Assembly (NCBI GenBank): GCA_024516035.1
Contig: JAMCCL010000122.1
Coordinates: forward strand, 1-64,000
Direction: 5' to 3'
Length of the DNA stretch: 64,000 nucleotides
From: Bactericera cockerelli
Lineage: Eukaryota; Arthropoda; Insecta; Hemiptera; Triozidae
The translations under genes and the position numbers were made by a program. Shown here piece after piece: positions 54,413-64,000 of this stretch (its first letter is position 1; each line of letters starts with the position of its first letter). Under the pieces are notes generated by a model, which did no database searches, was not told where the DNA came from, and was given only the letters and a program-made list of their open reading frames with translations.

Positions 54413-54746
54413 CCAGCCTCCGTGGCGTAACGGTTGTGACTACTGCCCGTAGTCCAGAGATCCTGAGTTCGATCCCCGGTCGGAGCAGATTTTTCACACA
54501 GAAAATTCTGTTCCCTCCGTACATGTGAGGCTGGCATTTTCGGCCCTACCCACGCTGGGTGAGGTTAATGTGGGTAGCTGGTACAATACCCAGCGAATGG
54601 AGGGTAAAACCCCCGTCCTAATCCAGGACGTTAAATCAAATAGAATTTTTGGCGTTAGGAAGGGCATCCAGCCGTAAAAAAAATGTGCCAAAACCAACCA
54701 ACCTCAACAACGTCGACCCTGCTCAAGCGGGATAAGACAGAGTAAG
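54413..54746 (+). mobile_element. SINE-B, copy 2, with perfect 20-bp target duplication
   Basis: Full copy of 334 bp: CCAGCCTCCGTGGCGTAACG head, GAGTTCGATCCCCGG B box, GCTGGGTGAGGTTAATGTGG and GCGAATGGAGGGTAAAACCC body, CAGGACGTTAAATC and GGGATAAGACAGAG at the end. The repeat AGATTGACTACCGTAGTTTG stands at 54393-54412 and again at 54747-54766, a perfect target duplication that fixes both ends and points to a recent insertion. A 67-codon minus-strand frame across it is not a gene. Confidence 0.87.
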
Positions 54747-54844
54747 AGATTGACTACCGTAGTTTGTTAGGCATTATTGATCTCTGTATGTGCAAATTCT
54801 ATGCCTCACTATTCTGCAAAACTATTCAAGGACTTTCTTAATTC

Positions 54845-55320
54845 ATCGTCCCTCTTTCTCTCTCCCTCTCTCCTTCCATTTCTCTCTTTTATCAATTTTC
54901 TCTCATCGTTAGCCTGTACTTTCTCCCCTCTTTCTACATCCTTTGCCTTCATTTTTCTCTCCATTTCTTAAATTCCTGACTTTTAATTATTATTCCTATA
55001 ACAATTCAAACATAAATAATTCTACTTTTCTTTGTCTGTTTTCCTCTTTGATTTTCTAGTTTATTTACACGTACTCTTCTCATCTCTCTCTCTCTCACTC
55101 TCTCTTTTTTCTACTCCTTTCCTCTCACTCTCTCTCTCTTTCTTTTCCCTTCCTCTCTCTCTCTCCCTCTTTTTCTTTCTTCTCTCTTCCTCTTTCTCTC
55201 TCTCACTCTCTCTCTTTTATTCTCCTTTCTTCTTCTTTCCTCTCTCTTTCTTCTCCCTTCCTCTTTCTCTTTCTCTTTCTTTTTCTCCCTCTATCTCCTC
55301 TCTCTTTCTAACTTTAACGA
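54845..55320. repeat. Long CT-rich tract
   Basis: About 475 bp of pyrimidines with (CT)n runs. The 167-codon plus-strand frame (Ser/Leu/Phe) is compositional. Confidence 0.9.
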
Positions 55321-55660
55321 TGGTCTCTATTTTTTTACTCTCACCCTTTCTGTCTCCTTGGATAAAAATAGAAATCTACAACAATGAAGAGAAGATTTTT
55401 TATTTGAATTTGTTGTGCAAAAGTTTACTACCAAGAGCTTTGCTAAAGCTAACTACTAGTAGAAAGTTTTGCTTTCCTCCAAGAGAGAAAGTAAAGGACA
55501 AACTTTTTATTTTTTATTTCATTTTTATTTTATAAAGGTAATTCATTAGAATAACAAAAGACTTGGGGTGTCTCAGAATTGACGTGAGAGTGGGGGCTAT
55601 GGAGGAGAACTGAATTTATCGTGACCAGATGGTATGAATTAATTTAAAAAACCTACTACT
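55321..55660. other. Intergenic DNA, nothing recognised
   Basis: AT-rich sequence between the CT tract and a SINE fragment. No gene supported. Confidence 0.5.
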
Positions 55661-55663
55661 ACT

Positions 55664-55745
55664 ACTAGTTTAACTTGTTCGGGATTCGAACCACTAACCT
55701 CCATGTTTCTCGTCCACCTTCACAAATATCGAGCTACTGAGGTCA
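55664..55745 (-). repeat. SINE-A head fragment
   Basis: Plus-strand GGGATTCGAACCACTAACCTCC and ATCGAGCTACTGAGGTC match, in reverse, the tRNA-like head of SINE-A. The rest of the element is missing or diverged. Confidence 0.6.
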
Positions 55746-56600
55746 GTTTGAAAGAGGGAGGTACACAGGTACCCGTTGTATGTACTACAAATACATGCAA
55801 ACACATAAATGTTTGCCATACAGAGAAAAGTAAATATGCTGAAGGTACCTATGTAGATATATTTTTTTTTTTTGAGAGAGAGAAGAATTGATATTTATTT
55901 CAATAACCATACCAAAGGTAAAATATCACAAGTTTGGCATTTTGTTTAAATTTGTTTTATGATGGAAAAATTGTAGCAAAAACTTTTATTTAAACCATTT
56001 ACATTTTCTGCTTGATTTCTCTTCAAAAAATATTATTTATGATTTTGGTTTTTTTTTAAACTCAATGGCCCCTCCTTATCAAAAAATTGCACTTGAATAA
56101 TTTTAGTCGATGAGATTTCTTTCTCAAGACATACTAGAAACGTTTTACAATATATTATGAAAAGTAATTGAGGTTCACTCGAGAGATTCGATTACATACT
56201 TTAATTATTGAGCATAAAAATTAGAGTTCTTTTCAAAATTTCTAATAATAAAACTCTTTAGTGTTAGGTAACCACCAGGCGAGGTTACTTCTCGAAGCAT
56301 TTTCTATCACCTATTCATCAGAGTCTTATTGATTTCCTTGTTGCATGATAAACAGAAACGTCCATTGATTAGGATTGTGGATGGTAAATCAAGTCAGTGG
56401 TTGAATATCATACCAACTTCATCGGACCCGAAGACAAGTTTGTCCATTGGTAGCATGCTCGACCTGCCACCCAGTTAGCATAAAATAATAACTTCATCGG
56501 ATCACTTTGATTTGTCTCCCTCTCAATATCGAGATGCATTGTCTTTAATTAAGGAGCGCGGTAGCGCTCCGACCCGCCAAGTCAATCGAAATAGTTCGCG
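55746..56600. other. Intergenic DNA
   Basis: AT-rich, no gene. Near 56552 a perfect hairpin GGAGCGC-GGTA-GCGCTCC stands about 50 bp left of the repeat at 56606 and may be part of that element. Confidence 0.5.
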
Positions 56601-56605
56601 CGCTA

Positions 56606-57010
56606 CCAAGAGTATACTATACGCGACAGCATAAGTAGCACATTTCGTGTAGTTGTAGGAGAAAAAGTACAAGTGATGGAGGAAATTGAACTACATATAC
56701 AGATTGGGGCACGATAATAGACAAGCTTTTAAAAAGAGAGACATCGAAATCGTTTGAGTTAAGTTGGTCAAAATCACACTTTAAAAACGTCATTTTTTTC
56801 AAAAAATTCTGCTTCTTCTTTGACGTTGACCGCTCTACAGCCAAAACTACTGGACCGATTTTCATGAACGATGGCTCATTTTTTTTCTTCTGGGTGGTAG
56901 GTGTGCCTTTTTATGGTTTCATTATCCCAAAAGCTACCATTTGGCCGTTAATTAGGAAAAGGATCATTTTCAGAGAACAGAATAACATTGGAGTATAGAT
57001 ATTCAATCTA
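56606..57010 (+). repeat. 400-bp interspersed repeat, copy 1
   Basis: Direct match to 59251-59656 over about 400 bp with scattered differences. Shared words include AAGTACAAGTGATG, AATCGTTTGAGTTAAGTTGG, AAAACGTCATTTTTTTCA, GACCGCTCTACAGCCAAAAC and ATTAGGAAAAGGATCATTTT. The phrase CTACTGGACCGATTTTCA is of a type common in arthropod transposon-derived repeats. No terminal repeats are visible. Confidence 0.8.
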
Positions 57011-57094
57011 GTTTATTATGTATATACCTATTCACTCACAAACCTTTCAATCCACATGTCCCGATGTGAAATTGTGTAAAGGTATACTAACCCA

Positions 57095-57400
57095 TAAATA
57101 GTCGCCGGTGCTGAGTGAGTTAGCGTGCTAAGCTTACCACGCATGGTGACCTGTATTCGATCCCCAGCTGGTCAGGTTTTTTTCTGCACATTACTTGGGG
57201 GTTTGGGGTCCACTCATACCTCGTGAGGAAAAATGAGTAGTTACTGAATAAGTAACGACCAGTGGCGGCATTACCAGAGTAAAAATAAATTAATGTAATT
57301 GAATTTGAAAAGTAATGGAGGCTCTTAGTAATGCTGCGCTACCCACAAAATTTGTGAAGAGGCCTTGTTCTTGACCACAAATAAATTCATTCATACATAC
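57095..57400 (+). mobile_element. SINE-C copy
   Basis: Head with GAGTGAGTTAGCGTGCTAAG and GGTGACCTGTATTCGATCCC (B box), body GGGGTCCACTCATACCTCGT and GAGGAAAAATGAGTAG, 3' end CTGCGCTACCCACAAAATTT and a CATT-like simple tail at 57388-57405. Same layout as 43262-43545. Confidence 0.8.
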
Positions 57401-57405
57401 ATAGG

Positions 57406-57815
57406 TATATTAAACCTGTAATGCCCAAGGAGTGAAAAAGACAAGATTTTTTTTCCTTCTAAAATGTTTGTTATATTAGGTTCAAAAATGTAAAAAATAT
57501 GTAGTACCCAATGTTACATAATATTATGTATGTGTAACATGAATGTCATAAATGTATGGGGAGTTGGGGACCTTTCTAAGTAGGAAATGTAGAAGTTTCA
57601 TAGAAAACTTTGTAAAAGCCCCTACACTACCTAATACCTATTCCTAATTAGGAATGTAGATACCTATTAGGTACATAGGAAGTGAAAGGCTTCCCTCCCT
57701 ATCCAATTCTCTCAAGTAAATATTTCTTTCGCTGGCCGCTAAAAAGTTTATTATACAAAGTAAAGTAAAGTAAAGCTTTTATGTGTTGCAAAAACCGCGT
57801 AAATTCAGCATACGT
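57406..57815. other. AT-rich DNA with TACCTA-type words
   Basis: Contains several short symmetrical words (ACCTATTCCTAATTAGGAAT, TACCTATTAGGTA at about 57631-57675) and an AAAGT repeat at 57757-57775. No gene. Confidence 0.5.
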
Positions 57816-57817
57816 AC

Positions 57818-57897
57818 AGTTAGCTCAGTGGTAAGGGCGGCACTGTTGTATGCTGAAGGTGCCTGAGGTCCGCGAGTCCGAAACCCGCCTGGGACAT
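57818..57897 (+). repeat. tRNA-like segment, probably a SINE head
   Basis: GTTAGCTCAGTGGTAAGGGC is a good A-box and D-arm sequence, and GCGAGTCCGAAACCCGCC a B-box-like arm 45 bp on, followed by a T run. The acceptor ends (GTACAG / CTGGGAC) pair poorly and the middle is too long for a normal anticodon arm, so I read it as a tRNA-derived repeat, not a tRNA gene. Confidence 0.55.
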
Positions 57898-58165
57898 TTC
57901 AGTTTTTTTTTTTTTCTTTTTTTTTTAGTTTTTTTAATAAAATACTCTTTATTTATTTTAATTTTACATAATTTACATTAAATTTAGTGAGTTTATGAGG
58001 TACTATTACCCTTTTTGTTGTGGGTTGTGTTGTACCTCATTTATAATATAACAATAAAAAATTTACAGTTTAAAAAAAAATATATTTGTCATTTATTACG
58101 TGAACAACACAATAAGCTTCGTTCTCAGTATTCTTTCACACAAATTAATTGTAAAATTACCTACA
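57898..58165. other. AT-rich DNA, nothing recognised
   Basis: Poly(T)-rich start, then AT-rich sequence. No gene. Confidence 0.5.
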
Positions 58166-58167
58166 TA

Positions 58168-58245
58168 GTTATCCTCCCATTTGGGATTTTTACCACATAA
58201 TAATACATTTTGGACATACTGCTGGAATAATGGCACTTAAAAGTC
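58168..58245 (+). repeat. SINE-D 3' fragment
   Basis: ATCCTCCCATTTGGGATTTT, TACCACATAATAATA and ACATACTGCTGGAATAA match the 3' half of the SINE at 36478. The tRNA-like head is absent. Confidence 0.65.
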
Positions 58246-58484
58246 CTAATTATTAGATCTGACATAAATTAAGGAAATATGTTCAGGGAGTACCCACTAT
58301 CTGAACCAGTTGAGGGGCCCATCTTGGATAAATAAATGGCACCACAGTATCCTTGTAAAAATCTGTGACAAAGGGCGAATTTATGAAACGGGATTAATTT
58401 TAGAATAACCCGGACTATCTCTCTAATCGTTCTTCGACTTGAGGGAGGGTCTCGCTTGTTATCTTACCTTCTTTTAAACATAAT

Positions 58485-58870
58485 TAACCAAACACAGTGA
58501 GAACGAACTCACTAAGTGAGGTTCTGTTTTAACTTGGGTACTGGACAAATTGGCTGTCTGTTTGTCTGTTCTGTTTGCGATAACTCCCGAACGGATTCTT
58601 CAAAATTGATGAAATTTTGTATACATGTTTATTTTCTAATACTAAAATTTTACTTATACTTTAAGTAGACCACTCGAGGCCATATGGGGGCCGTCTTGGT
58701 GAAAAATGAAAACCATTTTTCTTTTTTTTTTAATAAAACAAGTGACACTCTTGAGTCGTTGAAAATATATATATAAGTTCATTAGTGAAATTCGGAAATC
58801 GTGAAACCTAAGGGGGTCGCACTGTGGTAAAAAATCGATAAAGGGTCAAAAAAATAAAAAAAGGCCGGTT
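58485..58870 (+). repeat. Interspersed repeat with a shared head
   Basis: AACACAGTGAG, CTCACTAAG and GAGGTTCTGTTTTAACTTG recur at 59090-59145. The following GATAACTCCCGAACGGATTC and GATGAAATTTTGTATACA belong to a transposon-repeat type also hinted at in 35165-35345. The right limit is not defined. Confidence 0.5.
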
Positions 58871-58984
58871 GATAATTATGTTTTATATAAAACTTATCGA
58901 GTGGGGTATTAAATTGCTTGATTGTACATTTATAATGCGATAGTTGAATCTGTTTGAGGTTTACTGTTCAAAGAAACACTAGTT

Positions 58985-59055
58985 ATTGTTGGATGGAAGA
59001 GCTTCTTTAAGGAGAACCCTGCCATGTAAAAGAAAGCCAAAAAACAATAATATTG
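58985..59055 (+). repeat. LINE 3' end fragment
   Basis: TTGGATGGAAGAGCTTCTTT, AAGGAGAACCCTGCC and ATGTAA follow the layout of the LINE end at 53625 but are diverged and lack the tail. Confidence 0.45.
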
Positions 59056-59084
59056 ACGTTACACAATATAGGACATACTATTAT

Positions 59085-59150
59085 TAACCGAACACAGTGA
59101 GGGAGCGAAGCAACCTCACTAAGAGGGGTTCTGTTTTAACTTGCATTGAC
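59085..59150 (+). repeat. Short repeat shared with 58485
   Basis: AACCGAACACAGTGAG, CCTCACTAAG and GGTTCTGTTTTAACTTG repeat the head of the element at 58485 with an insertion in the middle. Confidence 0.55.
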
Positions 59151-59250
59151 TTTCGTTTTTCTGTCCCATAAATAAGGCGAGATCAATTATTATATTATTA
59201 AAATGCTATCATTATTATAATGATAAAAAAATTAATTTATTTATTTACCA

Positions 59251-59656
59251 AGTGATATTATACGCCAGAGCAAAAGTAGCACAATTGTTGTAGCTGTAGG
59301 AAAAAAAGTACAAGTGATGAAGGAAATCGGACTATAAATACATATACATAGATTGGGGCCCGATAAAGACAAGCTTTGAAGAAAGAACCATCAAAATCGT
59401 TTGAGTTAAGTTGGAGAAAACCAAACTTTGAAAACGTCATTTTTTTCATCATTTTCTGCTTCTTCTTTCACGTTGACCGCTCTACAGCCAAAACTACTAG
59501 ACCGATTTTCACAAACGATGGCTAATTTTTTTCTCGTGAGTGGTAGGTGTGCTATTTATTGTTATATTATCCTTAAAAGGGACATTTGGCCCTTAATTAG
59601 GAAAAGGATCATTTTCAGAGCTTAGAACAAAGTTGGTGTATAGATATTCAGTATCT
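59251..59656 (+). repeat. 400-bp interspersed repeat, copy 2
   Basis: Same family and orientation as 56606-57010. The pair is 2.6 kb apart. Minus- and plus-strand frames of 60-80 codons in the two copies do not keep a common frame, so they are not coding. Confidence 0.8.
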
Positions 59657-59920
59657 ACTATAATCTTATTATCACTCTCCTAGATGAGTCAAAGTCGCAT
59701 ATCTACTTTTTAGGTGAAAGAATAATTTGGAGAAGGATACTGTGCTTAGGTATGAATATCAAACTAAAATCTTTATCTTCACATTCAAACTGTTTCACTT
59801 ATGGACACTTGTTCTTTTAAAGTCATTATTTAATATGTTACTAAAATAGTTTTTTTTTTATTGAAACAACATGTATGATACACCCCACACCTATGCAGGG
59901 CCACTACAAAAAGTTATAAG
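59657..59920. other. AT-rich DNA, nothing recognised
   Basis: Unique-looking sequence between the repeat and the foldback F5. Confidence 0.5.
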
Positions 59921-60902
59921 ATCCCCCAAAAAATATCACTTCGTGACATAAAAAAAGTCCCGCCAAGTCGTTCCCCAAAAATATTTCAGTTCCCAAATTC
60001 ATCCCTCCGTTCCCTAAATATATATTACTTATTTGTGACCTCCCCCAAAAAATTATTGAAATCAATTTATGGCCCCGCCTTTTATTCATTCACCTAAGTG
60101 CAACAGTATACTTATTAATAGCCTCCCCTCTCTCTTTCTTCTAATGTCCTCTTTCTTTTGTTCCTTGTTGCATGTTGGAATGTTTCCTTTACAAACTCAG
60201 AACTTAAGTCTAATTTCCTTGCTTCTTTCACCGACTTGGGCTCTTGGCGGAGTACCACTAACTGGGAATGATAAAAATATGAATCTAATAGACAGTGCTA
60301 TTTTTAAAGAATTAAAAAGAGATATTTTAACATAGTAGTTCTTATGGAGAACAGGAAATGAGAAGTCTAGGCGACCGCGACTTAAGGATGCATTATCTGT
60401 ATCTAAGTCGCAAAATATCTGCCACCAACAAGAATAGGAGCATCAGATCAAACGATTCAGGCTCATTTCCAAGGATCACATGTTTACATATGTCTACATT
60501 TATATATAATCTTATAAAAGAACCAAGACATCAGTTCCTTTGGCTAAGAACGGACCTGCTGGGTGGTACTCCGCCAAGAGCCCAAGTCGGTGAAAGAAGC
60601 AAGGAAATTAGACTTAAGTTCTGAGTTTGTAAAGGAAACATTCCAACATGCAACAAGGAACAAAAGAAAGAGGACATTAGAAGAAAGAGAGAGGGGAGGC
60701 TATTAATAAGTATACTGTTGCACTTAGGTGAATGAATAAAAGGCGGGGCCATAAATTGATTTCAATAATTTTTTGGGGGGAGGTCACAAATAAGTAATAT
60801 ATATTTAGGGAACGGAGGGATGAATTTGGGAACTGAAATATTTTTGGGGAACGACTTGGCGGGACTTTTTTTATGTCACGAAGTGATATTTTTTTGGGGG
60901 AT
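59921..60902. mobile_element. Foldback element F5 (about 980 bp)
   Basis: Arms of about 338 bp (59921-60258 and 60565-60902) are inverted copies, with ends ATCCCCCAAAAAATATCAC and its complement. They include TTTATTCATTCACCTAAGTG and CTCTTGGCGGAGTACCAC. The loop is about 300 bp. Unlike the CAG-ended elements, no clear TA duplication flanks it, so it belongs to a different family. No coding frame is credible. Confidence 0.82.
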
Positions 60903-60911
60903 ATACATATA

Positions 60912-63069
60912 CAGTATGTTTCAGAAAAGGTGGCCACCCCCTCGTAACTTCTGAACGCGACGGAATTTTTCAATTCTGTAAAGTCCTAGGTATAGAAAGT
61001 GCCCTATGGCCCATCCTGTGGTCATATTTATTTTTGGCCCCGGTCGACCCTTCCGGCTTTTAGGCCATATTTTTTCATTTTTCTCGCGAATTTTAAATGG
61101 AATGCTATATTTTTTATTCCTGTTAATTAAAGTCCAAGTTAGGTTGAGTATAATGAGCTTTTAAAATTTTCAAAAACCTTATCAGGGGCGGAGCTAGTAG
61201 GGTGCAAGTTTCAAAACTGTTACACCCTGTATTTCAGCGTCAGTTAGATTTTTTAGTACTTTTTTTATGTTCATAGGTTCAAAATATTGTTTTACACCAT
61301 ATGAAATCAAAAAAATATTCTTGTTTACTTCTAATCAGGGTCATAGTAAGGTTTTTGTAAAAGTACTTTTTTTCTCACGTCAATTTTTCCGTAAATGAAT
61401 GGTGTTCTCGAAATTGGCATTTTTAGAGGTGAAAATCTGCAGTGACATATGTTTTTTATGCTTGAAATCGAAAGAAAACTTAACGCAGAAGCGATTAAGA
61501 TCATAAAAAAAGCCATTTAACCTGCTAGTTTTTTCACGACAGTGTCCGGTAAATTGGGTGAATTTCGTATTGGATTTTTTTTGTTTGTTGAGGAAACACA
61601 ATTGGCATATAAAATAAATAATATCTAATAAGAGAATAATACTTCAATAAACATAACTAAATGCGAAATTAAATGAAAATTATTTCTTCTACTTAAATCA
61701 GTGCCGGATTTTTTTTTCACTCTCTCTTTTTTTCACTTTTCAAAGTTCAACTTGTATCAAAAATAATTATCGGATAATGCTGCTTCTAACGTCGACCTAG
61801 GGGTCCCCTCTTCATACAATTTTAGTTGGTAAAATCTGTAGAAAACACATTGTCAATAATTCTGGAGTCAGTCCGATGGCGCTTTGAATGCAACGATTCT
61901 TGTAGGATCACCGAAGTTAAGCAACGTCCAGCGAGGAGAAGACTTCGTGATGCTGGCATTCCGGCCTAACCCAGGCTGGGTGAGATAAATGTGTTTAGGA
62001 GGTTGGTGAGTTTCTTGCGAATGGAATGTAACACCCCCGTTATGATATGACCATGCAGTTGAAACGCGATATTAAACCCAAATTTAAAAAAAATCATACT
62101 GGTGTTGCTAGTAATGAATACCAGGTCTCTAAATAAAAATCTAATTATCTCGAAATTTAAGAGAAAAAAATACCAGGTCAAGTACCAAACTCTTGAGGGT
62201 GAAAATTAAACCAATTCAATTATTTTAAAGAGGAGAAGAGAGAGAGAGAGAGACAAAGAGAGAGAGAAAAAAAATATCCGGCACTGATTTAGAAGAAATA
62301 ATGTTCATTTAATTTCGCATTTAGTTATGTTAATTGAAATATTATTCCCTTATTAGGTATTATTTATTTTATATGCCAATTGTGTTTCCTCAACAAACAA
62401 AAAAAATCCAATACGAAATTCACCCACTTTACCGGACACTGTCGTGAAAAAACTAGCAGGTTAAATGGCTTTTTTTATGATCTTAATCGCTTCTGCGTTA
62501 AGTTTTCTTTCGATTTCAAGCATAAAAAACATATGTCACTGCAGACTTTCACCTCTAAAAATGCCAATTTCGAGAACACCATTAATTTACGGAAAAATTG
62601 ACGTGAGAAAAAAAGTACTTTTACAAAAACCTTACTATGACCCTGATTAGAAGTAAACAAGAATATTTTTTTGATTTCATATGGTGTAAAACAATATTTT
62701 GAACCTATGAACATAAAAAAAGTACTAAAAAATCTAACTAACGCTGAAATACAGGGTGTAACAATTTTGAAACTTGCACCCTACTAGCTCCGCCCCTGAT
62801 AAGGTTTTTGAAAATTTTAAAAGCTCATTATACTCAACCTAACTTGGACTTTAATTAACAGGAATAAAAAATATAGCATTCCATTTAAAATTCGCGAGAA
62901 AAATGAAAAAATATGGCCTAAAAGCCGGAAGGGCCGACCGGGGCCAAAAATAAATATAACCACAGGATGGGCCATAGGGCACTTTCTATACCTAGGACTT
63001 TACAGAATTGAAAAATTCCGTCGCGTTCAAAAGTTACGAGGGGGTGGCCACCTTTTCTGAAACATACTG
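60912..63069. mobile_element. Foldback element, copy 2 (2158 bp)
   Basis: Same ends as copy 1 (CAGTATGTTTCAGAAAAGG), TA at 60910-60911 and 63070-63071. The arms, 60912-61709 and 62278-63069, are about 800 bp each and nearly identical by eye. They are complete, unlike copy 1. The loop (61710-62277) has a CT/GA patch on each side and the 5S-headed SINE. It starts 9 bp right of F5. No transposase. Confidence 0.88.
61869..62093 (+). mobile_element. 5S-rRNA-headed SINE in the foldback loop, copy 2
   Basis: TTTGAATGCAACGATTCTTG and GATCACCGAAGTTAAGCAAC at 61883-61923, body CCCAGGCTGGGTGAG, then GCGAATGGAATGTAACACC, tail AATTTAAAAAAA. It is nearly identical to the copy at 42754-42985 and in the same place in the loop. 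Confidence 0.82.
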
Positions 63070-63071
63070 TA

Positions 63072-63365
63072 GTCATAACTTGCAAGTTCTACCAGAGTGT
63101 GACAGTTGTGAATCCAAAATGGATCTCACTCATGCCTTAAATTGCAAGAGGGGGAGGCTTAGTACGGCAATAGCTCATTTGGCTTTGCACAGTGTTGGCA
63201 TTGATGTGATGTCATAATTACTGAAACTTGCCTTCGTGAATATTCACCATTATTGGGGCTCCAGGTAAGTCCGCTTCTTATTGATTGAGCTTTCGAAGTC
63301 GGTTGTACAGACACTATGTGACTAAAGTAAAGGATTAAGAAAACACAGGTGGAAGTAAATTATTA
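63072..63365. other. Intergenic DNA, possible retroelement remnant
   Basis: At 63073-63190 the plus strand reads CNLQVLPECDSCES-like residues followed by LTHALNCKRG, a Cys-His spacing reminiscent of the zinc-binding end of LINE pol proteins. It is too short to assign. Confidence 0.3.
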
Positions 63366-63502
63366 TATTTGTGTTAATCACTTTCGTGAAATCACAACTA
63401 ATCAAACTAGCTTTACTAAATCTACACTGAATCCGGGACTTGAACAACTGACCACCAGGTTTCAAGTCCGCCGCTTTATCGATCAAACTACTGAGGAAAG
63501 AA
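63366..63502 (-). mobile_element. SINE-A copy
   Basis: Plus-strand TATATTTGTGTTAATCACTT, CAAACTAGCTTTACTAAATC, CCGGGACTTGAACAACTGAC, TTTCAAGTCCGCCGC and CTACTGAGG match the family in reverse. The B box is slightly altered. Confidence 0.75.
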
Positions 63503-63637
63503 GTAAAAGAACAGGAGGCGATGAGAAAGATGTAAAGAAAGAGGCAATAACGGCCTGCTGTTACATGTACAAACATTTTGCGAACGTAAAAATAATTGCT
63601 ATAACTTGAGAAGTGCTGAGCAAGAGAGATGAACAAC

Positions 63638-63922
63638 AACAGAGAGAGAGAGATAAAGGGAGAGAGAGAGAGAGACAGAGAGAGAGAGAGGGAGGGAGGG
63701 AAAGAAGAAAAGAGAGAGAAAGGGGGAGAGAGAGAGAGGGAGAGAGAGAGGGAGGGAGGGAAAGAGGAAGGGAGAGAGAGAGGGAGGGAGGGAAAGAGGA
63801 AGGGAGAGAGAAAGGGAGAGAGAGAGAGAGATATTGGGAGAGATAGAAAGATATAGGGAGAGAAAGAGAGAGAGAAAGAGGAGAGAGAAAGAGAGAGAGA
63901 GAGGAAAGAGAAAGAGAGAGAA

Positions 63923-63958
<36 letters not shown>

Positions 63959-63960
63959 CG
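63638..63960. repeat. GA microsatellite
   Basis: About 320 bp of (GA)n with GGGAGGGA interruptions that recur in blocks of about 50 bp (63690-63800). Arg/Glu or Ser/Leu frames are compositional. Confidence 0.92.
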
Positions 63961-64000
63961 GTTGCGAGGTTGGATGGGTGGAGAGGGAGGTCAAGGAGGA

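Noticed and set aside
57818..57897. Functional tRNA gene
   Set aside because: A and B boxes are present but the acceptor ends do not pair well and the anticodon arm region is too long; SINE heads of this type are frequent in the window.

Overview
The window is eukaryotic, repeat-dominated DNA, most likely from an arthropod and probably an insect. The pointers are an errantivirus-like Ty3/gypsy element with 4-bp TACA target duplications, several tRNA-headed SINE families, a 5S-headed SINE, TA-flanked foldback/MITE-like elements with CAGGGTG-type ends, abundant (GA)n tracts and no dense gene content. No complete host protein gene can be supported. One exon-like block (27559-27735) is the only candidate for host coding sequence. 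The species is not identifiable from what I can see.

Region 1 (1 to about 27470) is unusual in texture: almost every base sits in a homopolymer run, and alternating or mixed sequence is rare. Several segments are recognisable corrupted copies of repeats that occur in clean form further right (7855-8035, 12970-13085, 22968-23116, 23235-23400, 23760-23950). In these copies single bases have been replaced by a neighbouring base. I read this region as the same genome in very poor consensus quality, not as a biological low-complexity domain. Open frames here should not be trusted.

Region 2 (27470 to 39925) is normal-quality AT-rich DNA. It holds an exon-like block, SINE copies (one at 30704-30852 with a perfect 15-bp target duplication), and four tandem arrays with 51-bp (31527-33080), 40-bp (35449-35741), 24-bp (36714-37699) and 13-bp (39203-39419) units.

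Region 3 (39926 to 49828) is one LTR retrotransposon on the minus strand: LTR, PBS, a leader with a 42-bp tandem repeat, gag, protease, RT, RNase H, integrase, env with a membrane anchor, PPT, LTR. The LTRs differ only by two 1-base indels, yet the genes carry several frame breaks, nearly all at homopolymers, plus two stop codons. Its integrase is split by a 2.3-kb foldback element (41933-44267), which itself carries a tRNA-headed SINE in one arm.

Region 4 (49829 to 64000) holds three more kinds of foldback element (49876-50760, 50765-51205, 59921-60902) and a second copy of the 2.2-kb foldback family (60912-63069). It also has a LINE 3' end, several SINEs (one with a perfect 20-bp target duplication), a pair of 400-bp direct repeats and long GA or CT tracts.

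The strongest candidate for something new is the foldback family at 41933-44267 and 60912-63069. It has arms of about 800 bp in the full copy, a TA target duplication and no transposase, and its loop is occupied in both copies by a 5S-rRNA-headed SINE. That SINE's tail module is shared with tRNA-headed SINEs in the same window.
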